Counted from the first letter of the stretch, positions 44,160 through 55,089 are shown. The stretch: DNA of 64,000 nt from Chinchilla lanigera (GCF_000276665.1 NW_004955481.1:1438507-1502506); one strand, 5' to 3'. Program-made: numbers and translations. The notes: a model not told the origin generated them from the sequence alone.

Positions 44160-44365
44160 TCAGCCAGGATGCTGATGTACACCTATAATTCCAGAACTCC
44201 AGGGGCTGAGGCAGGAGGCTCACAAGATCAAGCCCAAATTGGGCAATTTAGCAATTTAGTAAGCCCTCATCTCAGAAAAGGGCCAGGGCTATGTCTCAGT
44301 GCTAATGCAAATGCTCTTAGTGTGCTGGGTTCAACACCCACTAACACTCCTAAAAAAATCTTTTA
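44160..44365 (+). mobile_element. B1-ID dimeric SINE
   Basis: A diverged B1 (GGGGCTGAGGCAGGAGGCTC) is joined at about 44285 to an ID half (GGGCCAGGGCTATGTCTCAG, GGGTTCAACACCC). Confidence 0.78.
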
Positions 44366-44518
44366 GCCAAATTAATCCTTATTTATTAAGAAACTTAAAC
44401 AGAAATATCAGTAACTGACTTATCAAAATTTTTATCATGTATAAACAAAATCCATACTTGTCAGACTAAAAATTGGGAGCCCTCATTCAGCAAAAGACAA
44501 TGAAAGGAAAGTTACACT

Positions 44519-44679
44519 TTTTTTTTTTTTGTCTTTTTGAGACGGGGTCTCCCTGTACAGTTCAGGCTGGCCTTGAGAGCTCACTTTGTACCCCAGGCTG
44601 GTCTTGAACTTGCAACGATCCTCCTGCCTCAGCCTCCCTACTGCTGAGATTACAGGCGTGCGCCACCACGCCCAGCAAA
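44519..44679 (-). mobile_element. B1 SINE (antisense)
   Basis: T run then GAGACGGGGTCTCCCTGTAC to CGCCACCACGCCCAGC. Confidence 0.92.
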
Positions 44680-44910
44680 ACTTACTCTTTTAAGCAAGCA
44701 CCTGGGTTGAGAAGAACTATTTCCTTAGGATCATTTACTAAAGGCACAGCATCCCTGGCTGAATTTCTGTTGTGCCTCTCTCACATATTTATACATTGTG
44801 CTATTTAATCCCACACAACAGAGATTCACCTATCAATTTTATATGAAAAGAAAAGAGGCTCAGAGAGACTGAGTAGTTAGGTTTAATCTGCCTGCTTAGT
44901 GATAGGGCCT

Positions 44911-45303
44911 AAACTCCTCCTGCCTCAGTCTCCTGAACGCTGGGATTATAGGCATGCACCACTATCCCCGGCTTCAGCTAGGACTTTATTTTATTTTATT
45001 TTACTTATTTATTGTTTTGTCTTTTTGAGACAGGGTCTCACTAGTTCAGGCTGGCTTTGAGCTCACTGTGTAGCCCAGGCTGGTCTCAGAACTTGCAATA
45101 GTCCTCCTGCCTCAGCCTCCCTACTGCTGGGATTACAGGTGCGTGCCATCACACCTGGCTTTTTATTTTATTTCTTTATTTTATTTTGGTTTTTTGAGAC
45201 AGTATCTCACTATGTAGTCCAGGATGGCCTTAAACTTACAGCCATCCTCCTGCCTCAGCCTCCTGAATATTGGAATTACAGGTCTATGCCATCATGGCTG
45301 GCC
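44911..45303 (-). mobile_element. three antisense B1 SINEs in series
   Basis: A B1 end at 44911-44975, a full copy at about 45010-45163 and another at about 45186-45303, each with antisense CCTCCTGCCTCAG and terminal GCCATCA-like words. Confidence 0.85.
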
Positions 45304-45513
45304 ATTCTTCTAGGACTTTTGACTAAGATTGTTCTGAACTTGCCAAGATAGGTTGCAACAGGATCTTCCTAAGCATGAAGCCACCACAGAAAAACACAAC
45401 TCACAAGATGGACAGAGATTTCTAGCAAATTTTAAGTAGATTAACCTGAATTGTGAGCATAACTGAGTAAGTATGAGTAGAATCAACTGAAGTGTGAAGG
45501 AGGTAAAGATGAA

Positions 45514-45660
45514 TTGAGTTGTGTGGTGGTGCATGCCTGTATTCCCAGCATTTGGGAGGCTGAAGCAGGAGGATCGTCTTGAGTTCAAGATCAGCCTGGG
45601 CTACAAAGTGAGCTCAAGGCCAGCCTGAACTGCATAGCGAGACTCTGTCTCAAAAAAAAA
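45514..45660 (+). mobile_element. B1 SINE
   Basis: TTGTGTGGTGGTGCATGCC, GAGGCTGAAGCAGGAGGATC, A tail. GATGAATTGAGT(T/C) on both sides (about 45509 and 45661) is a likely target-site duplication. Confidence 0.92.
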
Positions 45661-45740
45661 GATGAATTGAGTCAAAGAAAAATGGTCATTTGGGACCCTG
45701 GAAAAGAGAACCTCAATTCAGAAGGAACAAAACAATAACA

Positions 45741-45834
45741 ATGGGGCCAGGGATATAGCTCAGTGGCACAGCACCTGCATGGCAAGTGTGAGGTCCTGAG
45801 TTCAATTTCTGGTACAAAAAAAAAAAAAAAAAAG
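45741..45834 (+). mobile_element. ID-family SINE
   Basis: GGGGCCAGGGATATAGCTCAG, GTCCTGAGTTCAATTTCTGG, A tail of about 18. Confidence 0.9.
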
Positions 45835-45855
45835 TAAAAAAAAAACTAGTATATT

Positions 45856-46000
45856 TTAGCTGGGTGTGGTGGCACATGCCTGTAATACCAGCACTTGGGA
45901 GGTTGAGGCAGGAGGATCACTGGGAGTTCAAGGCAGGTTTGAACTGCATAGTGAGACCCTGCCTCAAAAAGACAAAAAGAAAAAAAAAAAAAGACAGCAA
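45856..46000 (+). mobile_element. B1 SINE
   Basis: TAGCTGGGTGTGGTGGCAC, GTTGAGGCAGGAGGATCAC, A tail. Confidence 0.9.
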
Positions 46001-46083
46001 CAACAAACACCTCTCAGATTTGCTGAAGTGGGTACGAGCTGAAACTTTCCTGATTAATGAATAACCTTCAAGATTATCCAGTC

Positions 46084-46250
46084 TAGCTGGGCGTGGTAGC
46101 ACATACCCAGAATCCCAGCACTCCAGGAAACTTGCCAGTTTCACAATTTAGCAAGACCCTATCTCAAAATGAGAAAGGGCTAGGGATTGTAGCTCAGTGC
46201 AGAGGCCCTGGGTTCAATCCCCAGTACCAAAAACAAAAATAAAAAGGGCT
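46084..46250 (+). mobile_element. B1-ID dimeric SINE
   Basis: Diverged, shortened B1 followed at about 46175 by GGGCTAGGGATTGTAGCTCAG and GGGTTCAATCCCCAGTACC. Confidence 0.85.
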
Positions 46251-46259
46251 GTCCAGTCT

Positions 46260-47185
46260 TATTGTTTCATTTTGCAGAGAGGTTGCATGGCTTATCTTGG
46301 CACATCACATCCGGATTGTGGGTTGCCCAGCCAGAATTAGAACCCAGATTTTTTAATTGATTCAGGGCTCCTTCACATATCCTAATTTGTCTCTACCTGT
46401 ATAGAAAGCTGATGAGTAAAGAACCTTCAAGGCGGAACTGTAGGAGCCTGCTGACAACTGAAGATCAATCACGTCAGCTAAATTGCCTCTGAAGTAGCGT
46501 GTATAAGTCAGGAGGTTTGAAGGCCAGACATCTATTCACCAAGTATTGATTTCTGCACTTTTCAAGAAGGCAGCAACTGTGCGGGGCGGAGGTTCATTTC
46601 AGCTTTCGTGCACAGATGTGAGCAGCACTTAGCTTGGTATTGTGCAGCAGTATCTGCCTCTGATCTGGCGGGAGCCAGCACTTCACTGGCGACACTTCCT
46701 GCAGGACCTGTACACAAAAGCGTCACTCAGACCCCGGGAGCGCTTTCGGCAGAGATAAGAATGCAAGTCATGCGGGCTTTAGAAGTCGAAGAATACCAGG
46801 TCATTCACATAGCACAACAAGGAAGTCCCTGGACAGGGCTCCCTGCTTACCACCACCAAAAGCACAGACCCTGGGGTAGTGTCTGATATCCCAGGGACAG
46901 TTAACAATTTCTTAGGGCTAAGCTTTGCCCTCAGGCTCTGGCCTGCCTGCCCATGCCCTTGAGAGAACTCCTTCATCTCTTTGACCTGCGCTGGTTACCA
47001 CTGCTAATCCTGGCAGTGGACAGATTCGCACAGTGACTCTCCCTGCCACGGGTCCAAGGTCAGGGAGGACAGTGAAGCCTGCAGAACTGAAATGCCACAA
47101 ATCCTGATCCAGGCCAGCGCTGCTGCCCTCTGCTCCTTAGCAGTTCATCCAAACAAAATTTTTCTCAAACTCCAACCCTTCCCCC
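46260..47185. other. unique intergenic DNA
   Basis: No gene, SINE or LINE is recognised. The longest open frame (46608-46886, plus) has no family I can name. Confidence 0.5.
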
Positions 47186-47198
47186 TCCAACCCCAAAT

Positions 47199-47367
47199 CT
47201 TTTTGTTGGTTGTTTTGTTTTTTGTTCTTTGAAACAGGGTGTCAGTATGTATTTCAGGCTGATTTTGAACTCACTGTGTAGCCCAGGATGGCCTCAAATT
47301 CGCTGCAATCCTCCTGCTTCAGTCTCCTGAGTGGTGGCATTACAGGTGTGTGCCACCACACCTGGCA
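47199..47367 (-). mobile_element. B1 SINE (antisense), first of two at one site
   Basis: Antisense B1 between copies 1 and 2 of CCAACCCCAAAT (47187-47198 and 47368-47379). Confidence 0.93.
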
Positions 47368-47379
47368 CCAACCCCAAAT

Positions 47380-47465
47380 ATTTTTTCTTTTGGTACCGGG
47401 AATTGAACTCAGAACCCTGCACTTGCCAGGCAGGCGCTTATGCCACTGAGCTATATCCATAGCAG
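47380..47465 (-). mobile_element. ID SINE (antisense), second at the same site
   Basis: Antisense ID (GGTACCGGGAATTGAACTC ... GCCACTGAGCTATATCC) between copies 2 and 3 of CCAACCCCAAAT (47368-47379 and 47466-47477). Confidence 0.93.
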
Positions 47466-47608
47466 CCAACCCCAAATCTTATCAGAATCCAACTGTTCTT
47501 CCCAACCCAGAGCAATCTTAAGTGGGTTTCTTGGACCCTGGGGAAATGAAGGAGGGAAGTCAGGCACAAAAGCAAATTCATTAGTGTTTCCTTGATATAT
47601 ATTGAATC

Positions 47609-47697
47609 TTTTTTTTTTTTTGTACCAGGAATTGAACTCAGGACATTATGCTTGCCAGGCAGGTGCTTGTGCTGCTGAGCTCTATTCCCGGCTCTGA
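47609..47697 (-). mobile_element. ID-family SINE (antisense)
   Basis: TGTACCAGGAATTGAACTC to GCTGAGCTCTATTCCC, with TGAATCTTT on both sides. Confidence 0.88.
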
Positions 47698-47759
47698 ATC
47701 TTTAAAATCCATAGGAACTTTGTATTTTGCTTCAAAGTTTTTCCCTGTTTTTTTTTTTT

Positions 47760-47861
47760 TATTATTTATTTATTTGTTTATTTTTGGTACCAGGAATTGA
47801 ACTCACGACCTCACGCCTGCCAGGCAGACACTGCGCCACTAAGCTATATCCCTGGCCCCCT
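47760..47861 (-). mobile_element. ID-family SINE (antisense) with TTTA tail
   Basis: TTATTTATTTATTTG tract then GGTACCAGGAATTGAACTC to CACTAAGCTATATCCC. Confidence 0.88.
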
Positions 47862-48029
47862 CACTGTTTTAATATAAAATACCATTTGAAGTAATTTAAG
47901 AGTTGTAATATTTGATTTTTTAAAAATTTTACAAAATGTCAGGTGAAACTGTCAGTATTGTGATCTAAGGAAGATTTATTCTTTTGTTCTATGCTTCCAA
48001 GTATCACCAGTACACTGTACTTTTCCTTA

Positions 48030-48150
48030 TTCTCTTTTCAATAAATATTCATGAAGGACTTACTATGTCCCAAGCACATAGGGCTAAATATAATAGTGAA
48101 TAAATGAGTCAGATCCCTGGCCTCAGGAGGCCTGCAAGAGGGACTATGTC
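48030..48150 (+). repeat. L2/MIR-like ancient repeat
   Basis: CAATAAATATTCATGAAGG, TACTATGTCCCAAGCACAT and AATAGTGAATAAATGAG match the L2 3' pattern. Confidence 0.6.
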
Positions 48151-48239
48151 AAAGTGGGAAGTTGGGAAATAGAAGTCATCCAAGGGAGACAAAAAACGAA
48201 GTGATGGATGTAGAGAAAGGTCATTCAAAAACCCATAGC

Positions 48240-48690
48240 CTACCTAGGTGTGGTGGTACACCCTGTAATCCCAGCACTCTGGAGGCTGAGGCAAAAATAT
48301 GATGAATTTGAGGCCAGCCTGGGCTATACGGTAAATTCAGAACCAGCCTAGACTACATAGTCCGACACTGTCTCAACAAAACAGAAAAGAAGGGCATGGT
48401 GGCACATGGCTATAATCCCAGCACTTGGGAGGATGAAGCAGGAGGATCGTTGCAAGTTCAAGAATAGCCTGGGCTATAAAGTGAGCTTAAGGCCAGCCTG
48501 AACTGCATAGCGAGACCCTGTCTCAAAAAAGACAAAAATAAAATAAATAAAGTAAAAGACAAAACAAAAAGAAACCAGGTGTGCTGGAGCACATCTATAA
48601 TCCAAGTACTCAGGAGGCTGAGGCAAGAGGATCACTGTGAGTTCAAAGCCAACCTAGACTACAGAGTGAGCCCCTGTCCCAGAACTTGAG
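48240..48690 (+). mobile_element. three B1 SINEs in tandem orientation
   Basis: Copies at about 48245-48385, 48390-48545 and 48570-48690, all plus strand, each with a CCAG/CTGAGGC core and A-rich end. Confidence 0.88.
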
Positions 48691-49190
48691 AACGAACAGA
48701 AAACATATAGAGGATTGACAGGTTGCATTTTAACTTCCAAGGAGTCGTCCAGTACCTGAGTTAGGATTTTTCTTCCTAAACCTGCACTTCCCAGTATTCC
48801 CCCAGGCTGTGTGCAGAACTACCATAGACTCACTGTGTAAGAAAGAAACCTGGGAATTATCCTCACACCGTACCACCCATCTTCACCCCATACACACAGA
48901 TGCTTAATCACCAGGTGCAGAATGGCTTTTGCATCCATCCATTCCTTTCTATCTCTGCTATGCCATCCTGGTTTGAGTCAACATCATCTAGCCCAGGTGA
49001 CATAATGATGGCCTCATAACTATGTTTCAATGGTAGCCAGTCTATAATGCTAAGGTGTCACTTCTCTGCTTTATACCATCCGGTCAGTCACTTCTCTTTC
49101 TTAAGAAAAAAATCATTATATGGCATGTAGAGTTCCAAATGACCTCCCCTTGTCATTCTTCAGACTTATGGTCCTTCCTTCTTCAACTCC
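48691..49190. other. unique intergenic DNA
   Basis: No gene or repeat recognised. Confidence 0.5.
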
Positions 49191-49194
49191 CCTC

Positions 49195-49560
49195 CAGTTC
49201 AGAAAATTGAACTCCAGGATGCTCTACGACTTAACTACATCCCCAGCCCTTTTTATTTTATATTTTGAGACACAGTCTCCCTAAACTGACCACACTGGCC
49301 TTGAACTTGTAACTCTTCTGCTTCGGCCTCCTGAGTAGCAGTAGCTGGGATTCACAGTCACTATCTTTTTTTTTTTTTTTCTTTTTAAGATAGAGTTTTG
49401 AAGGAAAAAAAAAAAGATGAGAATTTTCTATGTAGTCCAGGCTGGCCTTGTAGTCCTTCTATAGTAGGCTGGCCTCAGACTCACGGCAATCCTGGACCTC
49501 AGCCTCCTGAGTGCTGCAGTTACAGGCATACACCACCGTGCCTGCTAGCCACTATTTTCT
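49195..49560 (-). mobile_element. antisense B1-ID dimer and a truncated antisense B1
   Basis: About 49195-49360 has an ID half (AAAATTGAACTCCAGG ... ACTACATCCCCAGCCC) and then a B1 half in antisense. About 49425-49555 is another antisense B1. Confidence 0.72.
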
Positions 49561-49599
49561 ATAATCAACTTATGGATCCTTACACAAATAACCTGAAAA

Positions 49600-49890
49600 A
49601 AAGAATCTGACACCTGCGACAAAACTGTTGACCTTGGAAATGTATAATAATTGCCCTAAATGGGAAGGGAAACTAGGGAGTGGGGAGGGAGAAAGAAAGG
49701 AAGGAGGGGAAAAGAAAAAAAATGAGAAAAGAAGGAAAAAATGGAAATAAAGCTTTTGTAAATAAGGAGGGGGGAGGGGGGTGGAAAAAAAGAATCAAGA
49801 TATATTGTGTACAGGTCCAAATTCCCTATGATGAATGGGATCATTGTGTGTCCTTACAACGTACCAATAAATTTAAATAATTTTAAAAAT
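49600..49890 (+). mobile_element. L1-type 3' end, second copy
   Basis: Purine-rich tract (GGAGGGGGGAGGGGGGTGG) then ATATATTGTGTACAGGTCC, ATGATGAATGGGATCATTG and AATAAATTT; homologous to 43900-44060. Confidence 0.62.
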
Positions 49891-50480
49891 TGCCTGAAGC
49901 ATATGTTCAGATAGTGCCCGCGCCACTGCCCCCAGCGTGTGCCACTCTGCCCCACTTCTGCGCCATTCCTTTTGACTTTCTTCGGTTCAGTAAATACACC
50001 ACATGCTCCTTCCTTTCACGGAGCCTCAGGTGGGCCGTGGCAAGCCGCAGCGGGCTTTCCATTCTCCCCCACTCCCTTCTCCCTGGCTCCCCTCCACCGC
50101 CTCCACTGCTTTGATCCTGCATATGTTCATTATTCAGGGTTCATTCCCAACATGTCTTCCTCCAGAGAAACTTCCATAACTCCCTCACAACAGTGCCTCT
50201 TAGTGGAAGCCTTTATTACCACTCTAATTCAGTAACCAATTATGTGCATTTGAAGAAAGTCTTTAATATGAAATATTAGGGAAAAAAGAAAAACAAAACC
50301 ATAAATCATGCATGGCAGATAAACCATCCAAAAAGCTCTTACTATGTTCCTCAGAGTGACAGGGTAATGTGTTGTAACTACAGTAACAGAACACGATACT
50401 ATCAAAAGAAGCATCAAGAAAGAACTAAAAGTAGTACTTGGGAATTAGGCTGATGTTGGAAATAAAAAAATTCATAGAAG
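49891..50480. other. intergenic DNA, nothing certain
   Basis: Unique-looking; possibly more LINE-derived DNA near 50240-50470. Confidence 0.4.
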
Positions 50481-50489
50481 AATGGAAAA

Positions 50490-50712
50490 TAGCGCACACC
50501 GGTAATCCCAGCACTCAGGAGGCTGAGGCAGGAGGATCGTTGCGAGTTCAAGGCCAGCCTGGGCTACAAAGTGAGCTCAAGGCCAGCCTGAACTGCATAG
50601 TGAGACCCTGTCTCAAAAAAAAGAAAAAAAAAAAAAGAAGAAGAAGAAAAAGAAGAAGAAGAAGAAGAGGAAGAGGAGGAAGAAGAGAAGGAAGAGGAGG
50701 AAGAGGAGATCT
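50490..50712 (+). mobile_element. B1 SINE with long GAA/GGA tail
   Basis: A clean B1 (ACCGGTAATCCCAGCACTC ... CTGTCTCAAAAAAAAG) runs into about 85 bases of AAGAAG/GAGGAAG repeats. Confidence 0.9.
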
Positions 50713-50719
50713 CCCAGAA

Positions 50720-51570
50720 GGAGAATCAAATGATAGAGATAGAAAAGTTGAAATAATCATAGGATCAGACTAAGAGACCCAATATCAAAATAATGGGAGA
50801 CCCAGAAAGAGAAAACAGAAAAGAGAGATAAATCATCAATGAAATAAAATGACTCAAACTGCCAGATGTGGTGGCACATGCCTGTTGCCCCAGTGCCCTG
50901 GGAGGCTGAGGCAGGAGGATAGTGAGTTTGAGCCCAGCTTGGGTACTTTAATGACTTATGGGAGACTGTCTCAAAACAAAAAGGTTCAGGGATGTATCTC
51001 AATGCATAGGCCCTGGGTTTGATCTTCAATACACAAAACAAAACAAAACAAATCAAAAAAAGACTCAAAAGCAAATGACATGAGTTGCTACACTGAACTG
51101 TTTAAGGAATGTCCAGAACAATGACAGAAAACAGATCCACATGAAAAATCGTAATTGAAACATTAGAGATTAATGTCCCAGTGGAGAAGGAGAAGTTACA
51201 TATAAATACCCAGTACCAAAATAACTTTGGAGCATGGTGGCTCACACCTGTAATCTTCCGCACACCCTTCTCAGAAAGCTCCTGGAGGATACACTCCACC
51301 AGGATGAGGGAGTGCACCAAAAAAGAGGAAGACAAGGACACAGAAAATGGGAGATTCAATACAGAAGGGAAGAAAGGGACTTTCCAGGAAGGCAGTGAAA
51401 GAGAATTACAGGAAGAAAGCTGTGTACCAGGCAGAAAGGAAAACTGGCGAACGGTGCTGGGCTTATGCTGGTGCTGGGAAACTTTTTTTGGTGAGGGGTG
51501 GGGAAGGGATGATATAAATAGACCACCTTGTGAGTCTAAACATTTAAACAGAGAATTAAAAACTACTTAA
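50720..51570 (+). mobile_element. HAL1 (half-L1) fragment interrupted by SINEs
   Basis: Pieces such as AATGGGAGACCCAGAAAGAG, GCTACACTGAACTGTTTAAGG, CCCTTCTCAGAAAGCTCCTG, GGATACACTCCACCAGGATG and GTGCACCAAAAAAGAGGAAG follow the HAL1 order. HAL1 is a nonautonomous L1 relative with only an ORF1-type frame. A B1-ID dimer sits at about 50858-51060, and the sense sequence has lost a middle part. Confidence 0.72.
50858..51060 (+). mobile_element. B1-ID dimeric SINE inside HAL1
   Basis: CCAGATGTGGTGGCACATGC, then GGTTCAGGGATGTATCTCAA and CCTGGGTTTGATCTTC; GACTCAAA is repeated at both edges. Confidence 0.85.
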
Positions 51571-51745
51571 GCCAGGTGTGGTGGCGCACACCTGTAATCC
51601 CAGCACTCAGGAGGTTGAGGTAGGAGGATCGCTTTAAGTATGAGGCCAGCCTGGGCTACAAAGTGAGCTCAACGCCAGTGTGAACTGCAGAGCGAGGCCT
51701 TGTCTCGAAAAGACAAAAAAAAACAAACGAGCAAACAAAAAAACC
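51571..51745 (+). mobile_element. B1 SINE
   Basis: AAGCCAGGTGTGGTGGCGC to TCTCGAAAAGAC with an A-rich tail. Confidence 0.92.
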
Positions 51746-51992
51746 CCACCTACTCAAGAAATATGAGTGATGGGTAATAAGTCCATAGAACACCATGTAA
51801 ATACAGCTATTAAGCAAACAGTTGCTTAGGAAAGGAGAAGTAATGGTTTACTGTATTAATAAGCTCTATACTCATCAACTGTATAGGGAGACATAATAAA
51901 GTGGCTAAGAGAAGGACTCCTAGAACCAGACCACTAGGTGGGATTTAAATCCCACCCAGGTCTGCCACTTATTAGCTATGTAGTCTTGGGGA

Positions 51993-52680
51993 AGTGTCTT
52001 GGTGACTTTTCCCTCCTTGCTGAGACAAAATATCAAACGCCCAAAATTAAAGAAGGAAAGGTTTATTTAGCTCACACTTTTTTTTTTTTCATCGTTTTGA
52101 GACAGGGTCTTGCTATGCAGTTCAGGATGGCCTTGAGCTCACTTTGTAGCCCAGGCTGGTCTTGAACTCACAACGATCCTCCTGCCTCAGCCTCCCAAGT
52201 GCTGGGATTACAAGCATGCACCACCACACCTGGTTTAGCTCACACTTTGTGGAGGTTTCAGTCTGTAATCAGTTGGCTCTGAGGCAGAGTGGCACGACAG
52301 ATGGGTAACAGTTCACTGGGGTGGAAGATACCGTAAGCAACAAGAGCAAAAACTAAGAAAAGCATGCCTCCTTTCCTCCCTTATATTGTATGAAGGCTAC
52401 TCACTGGGGAGGGGGTGTCACACCCACAACATCTCTGTGCCCTCCCTCCTTGCTTAGGCTCAGGGTGTTTTCAAAATGAGGACCCTGGTCGCCTGCTGAG
52501 TCACTTAGTTAAACTTCTAAACTTCTCAAGTTGACACAATGAATCAACCATTACAGCATCCTGGGGCCTAAACACCCCTGTAGGACACCTTCTCTGCACC
52601 TGATGTAGAACTGCTGAATTACTTAGTTCATCTTTTGAACTTCTGAAGTTGACACAATGTATCGACCATTACAGGGAGTT
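51993..52680 (-). mobile_element. ERVL-MaLR-type LTR (antisense)
   Basis: GCTGAGACAAAATATCAAACG and AAGGAAAGGTTTATTTAGC are the reverse complement of the end of the LTR at 26532-26946, so both belong to one family. Its far end carries a 118-bp-period duplication (52494 and 52612). No retroviral genes are present. Confidence 0.75.
52081..52233 (-). mobile_element. B1 SINE (antisense) inside the LTR
   Basis: Full antisense B1 flanked by the 15-bp duplication TTTAGCTCACACTTT at 52066-52080 and 52234-52248. Confidence 0.95.
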
Positions 52681-52830
52681 ACTGCAACTGTGTCCCAACA
52701 CCCTCATTTGTTCAATGGAATGTTTCTAACCCACTGGATCACTGTAAGGACGAAATGGACTAAGATGTGTAGTGTTAGATCAGTGCCTGACACAGTCAGT
52801 GCTACATAAGGGAGCTGTTGCTGCATGCAA

Positions 52831-53475
52831 TTACAGTTAGCAAACACTGATCGTTAATCTCACCAAAATCTTCACCATGTTAGAAGAAGTTCAGCGGGAT
52901 GGGAATGCCTGTATATGGGAAGCTGCGGGGAGGGCTAGAGTTCCATTTTCTATGGGGGAAGATGAATGGATAACTCCTAAAAGTGAAAAGTCAAAAAGTA
53001 GCAATACACAATTATTACTTAGAAATAATATACCAATATGGAAATAGTGCCAATATAATCAGCTAAAATTAGTGAAAATGGTTTCTTTTGAGGAGAGAGA
53101 AATGGGAGGAGAGAGCCTAGGCTGCAGTTCCTGGTAACAAATCTTTGTATCAAGAAAGGGAATAACTTTGTAAAAATTGAAACTAAAAGCATGAGTTGCA
53201 TGCCTGGGCTGGTAATTTGAGCCTAGGTTTGGTCTGTGCTCCTCTGAACCTTGGGAAAGCCAGGCACCTGGAGGTGCAAATTCAATCTTTGCAGAAGGAA
53301 GCCTTCAAGGGCGTGTGTGCTTTGAAAGACACAGCGAATGGGAGGTTTGGACACTCTAATCTCTGATGTCTCTGCCAATTCTATGATTCTCTTCTACATT
53401 TCTTGTCATCTCCATTGCTCTTAACCCCTTTGTTGTGATCCAAATTCTCACCTTTCTTCTTCACCTAAATGTTCT
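52831..53475. other. unique intergenic DNA
   Basis: No gene or repeat recognised. Confidence 0.5.
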
Positions 53476-53479
53476 GGGT

Positions 53480-53910
53480 TTTTGTTTGTTTGAGACAGAA
53501 TCCCACTATGTAGTTTAGGATGGCACTGAACTCACTCTGTAGCCCAGGCTGCCCTTCAACTTATGGTTCCCCCTCCTCAGCCTCCCTTGTGCTGGGATCA
53601 CAGGTGTGCATCGCCATGCCTGGCATTACCTAAAGTTTCAAATGGGGCAGTTAATTCCCATTGTTTCATGACCATCCTGGGGAGATAGTCCTGAACCATC
53701 CTTCCCGTTACTTTTCTGAAATTATGCTTGTAGGTCAAAACAAATTTTTTTTTCATTGTTTTCAGTTTTTTGAGATGATCTTGTTACGTAGTTCAGGCTG
53801 GCTGAACTCACTATGTGGCCTAGGCTGGCCTCAAATTCAAGGTGATCCTCCTGCCTCAGCCTCGCCAGCGCTGGGATTACAGGCATGCACCACCATGCCC
53901 AGCTTCATTT
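53480..53910 (-). mobile_element. two antisense B1 SINEs
   Basis: About 53480-53630 (GAGACAGAATCCCACTATG) and 53755-53910 (TTTGAGATGATCTTGTTACG ... CACCACCATGCCCAGC). Confidence 0.88.
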
Positions 53911-53954
53911 TCTTTTTTTCCCTTTCCATCCTCCCCTTTTTGTCTCTCTTTTTT

Positions 53955-54325
53955 TCTTGTTGTGGCAGTCGTGGTGTTGAGATTGAACCCATTGCCTTGA
54001 GTATGTGAGGCAAGTACTCTGCCACTGAGCTACATCTCCAGCCCGCTCAGAGAATTCCTCCTCACCAAGCTCCTGGCCTTTCCCCATCTCCTGCTATCTC
54101 TTATATTATCCAACGTGATGGAGAATTCCTTTTATTCTTTTTCTTTTTGGGGAGTAGAGATTGAACCCAAGTCCTTCCCACTGAGCTACATGACTAGCCT
54201 TTCTTTTAAATGCTTAATTTTGAGACAAGGTCTCACTAAGTCACTAAATTGCCCGGTCCAGGCTCACAATTATAATCATCCTGCTTCTGCAGAGTGCTAG
54301 GATTATAGGTGTGAGCTACCCCATC
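53955..54325 (-). mobile_element. antisense ID-like copy and antisense B1-ID dimer
   Basis: ID-like at about 53955-54047 (TTGAGATTGAACCCATTGCC ... CACTGAGCTACATCTCC). Dimer at about 54140-54325 (GAGATTGAACCCAAGTCC then TTTGAGACAAGGTCTCAC). Confidence 0.78.
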
Positions 54326-54534
54326 CCACACTAGGCACCCTGGCAGACTTCCTTTCCTCAAAGCTCTTTTTTTTCATGGGCCTCCCCAGCAGTTCATTTC
54401 CGGGCTTTTTCCTGGCCTCCTCCTGGCCCTGACTGTGGGTGCCTTGAACCTTCTTCATCTGCTCTTCTCTCAGTCTTCCTTCTGTGAATTTTCTTTCTCC
54501 TGACTTGCTCATGGGTGTAGTATCAACTTTGTTT

Positions 54535-54640
54535 TGTTTTGTTTTTTGGTTTTTGTTTTTTTTCGGTACAGGGAATTGAACTCATGACCTTGCTCTTGCC
54601 AGGCAGGCACTGTGCCGCTGAGCTAAATCCCTAGGCCCTG
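54535..54640 (-). mobile_element. ID-family SINE (antisense)
   Basis: T-rich tail then CGGTACAGGGAATTGAACTC to GCCGCTGAGCTAAATCCC. Near-duplicates GTAGTATCAACTTTG and GTAGTGTCAGCTTTG flank it. Confidence 0.9.
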
Positions 54641-55089
54641 TAGTGTCAGCTTTGGTCTTGATGATTCGGCCTCTCACCTGGACTACTGGCCTGCTGCTTC
54701 TGTATTTCTAGCAATAGGAAATGATCATTTGTATGATCCAGTCATCTCCAAGTCCTGTTTTAAATTCCGCCACCAGGGAGGAGGCTGCTTTGACTACAAT
54801 GAATGAGCCCTGAAAACAGCAGCTAGTAGTTTCTGTTCAGATCTCTTTTTGGGTTTGTTACCCTTCTATCCAACTGAACTTCATCAGACTAACTCAGAAA
54901 GATTGACTCTCACAAGAAAAGTTCTCAGTTCCTTAACCCTAATTTCATGTCATTTATTTCATTTACACCAAATATTTTCCAGTTTCAAAAGAAAAACCTT
55001 GAAAATCATTAGTAGATAAAGTTGTAACTCTACTTATAACATGGCCCAAAGTTTCCCATTCAATACCAGCTGTGCTTTTAAGCACAAAT
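54641..55089. other. unique intergenic DNA
   Basis: No gene or repeat recognised. Confidence 0.5.

Larger units (their letters stand above)
51905..52830 (+). repeat. MIR element split by a MaLR LTR
   Basis: A MIR half at about 51905-51992 (CCCAGGTCTGCCACTTATTAG) resumes at about 52690-52830 (TTTGTTCAATGGAATG ... GATCAGTGCCTGACAC). Confidence 0.72.

Noticed and set aside
46608..46886. Possible novel 92-residue gene
   Set aside because: No similarity, no splice or start context, and length within chance. Left as unique intergenic DNA.
47187..47477. CRISPR-like array of short direct repeats
   Set aside because: The three 12-mers are target-site duplications around two SINEs in a mammalian genome.
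51938..52165. Small protein-coding gene
   Set aside because: The frame is made of MIR, LTR and antisense B1 sequence.
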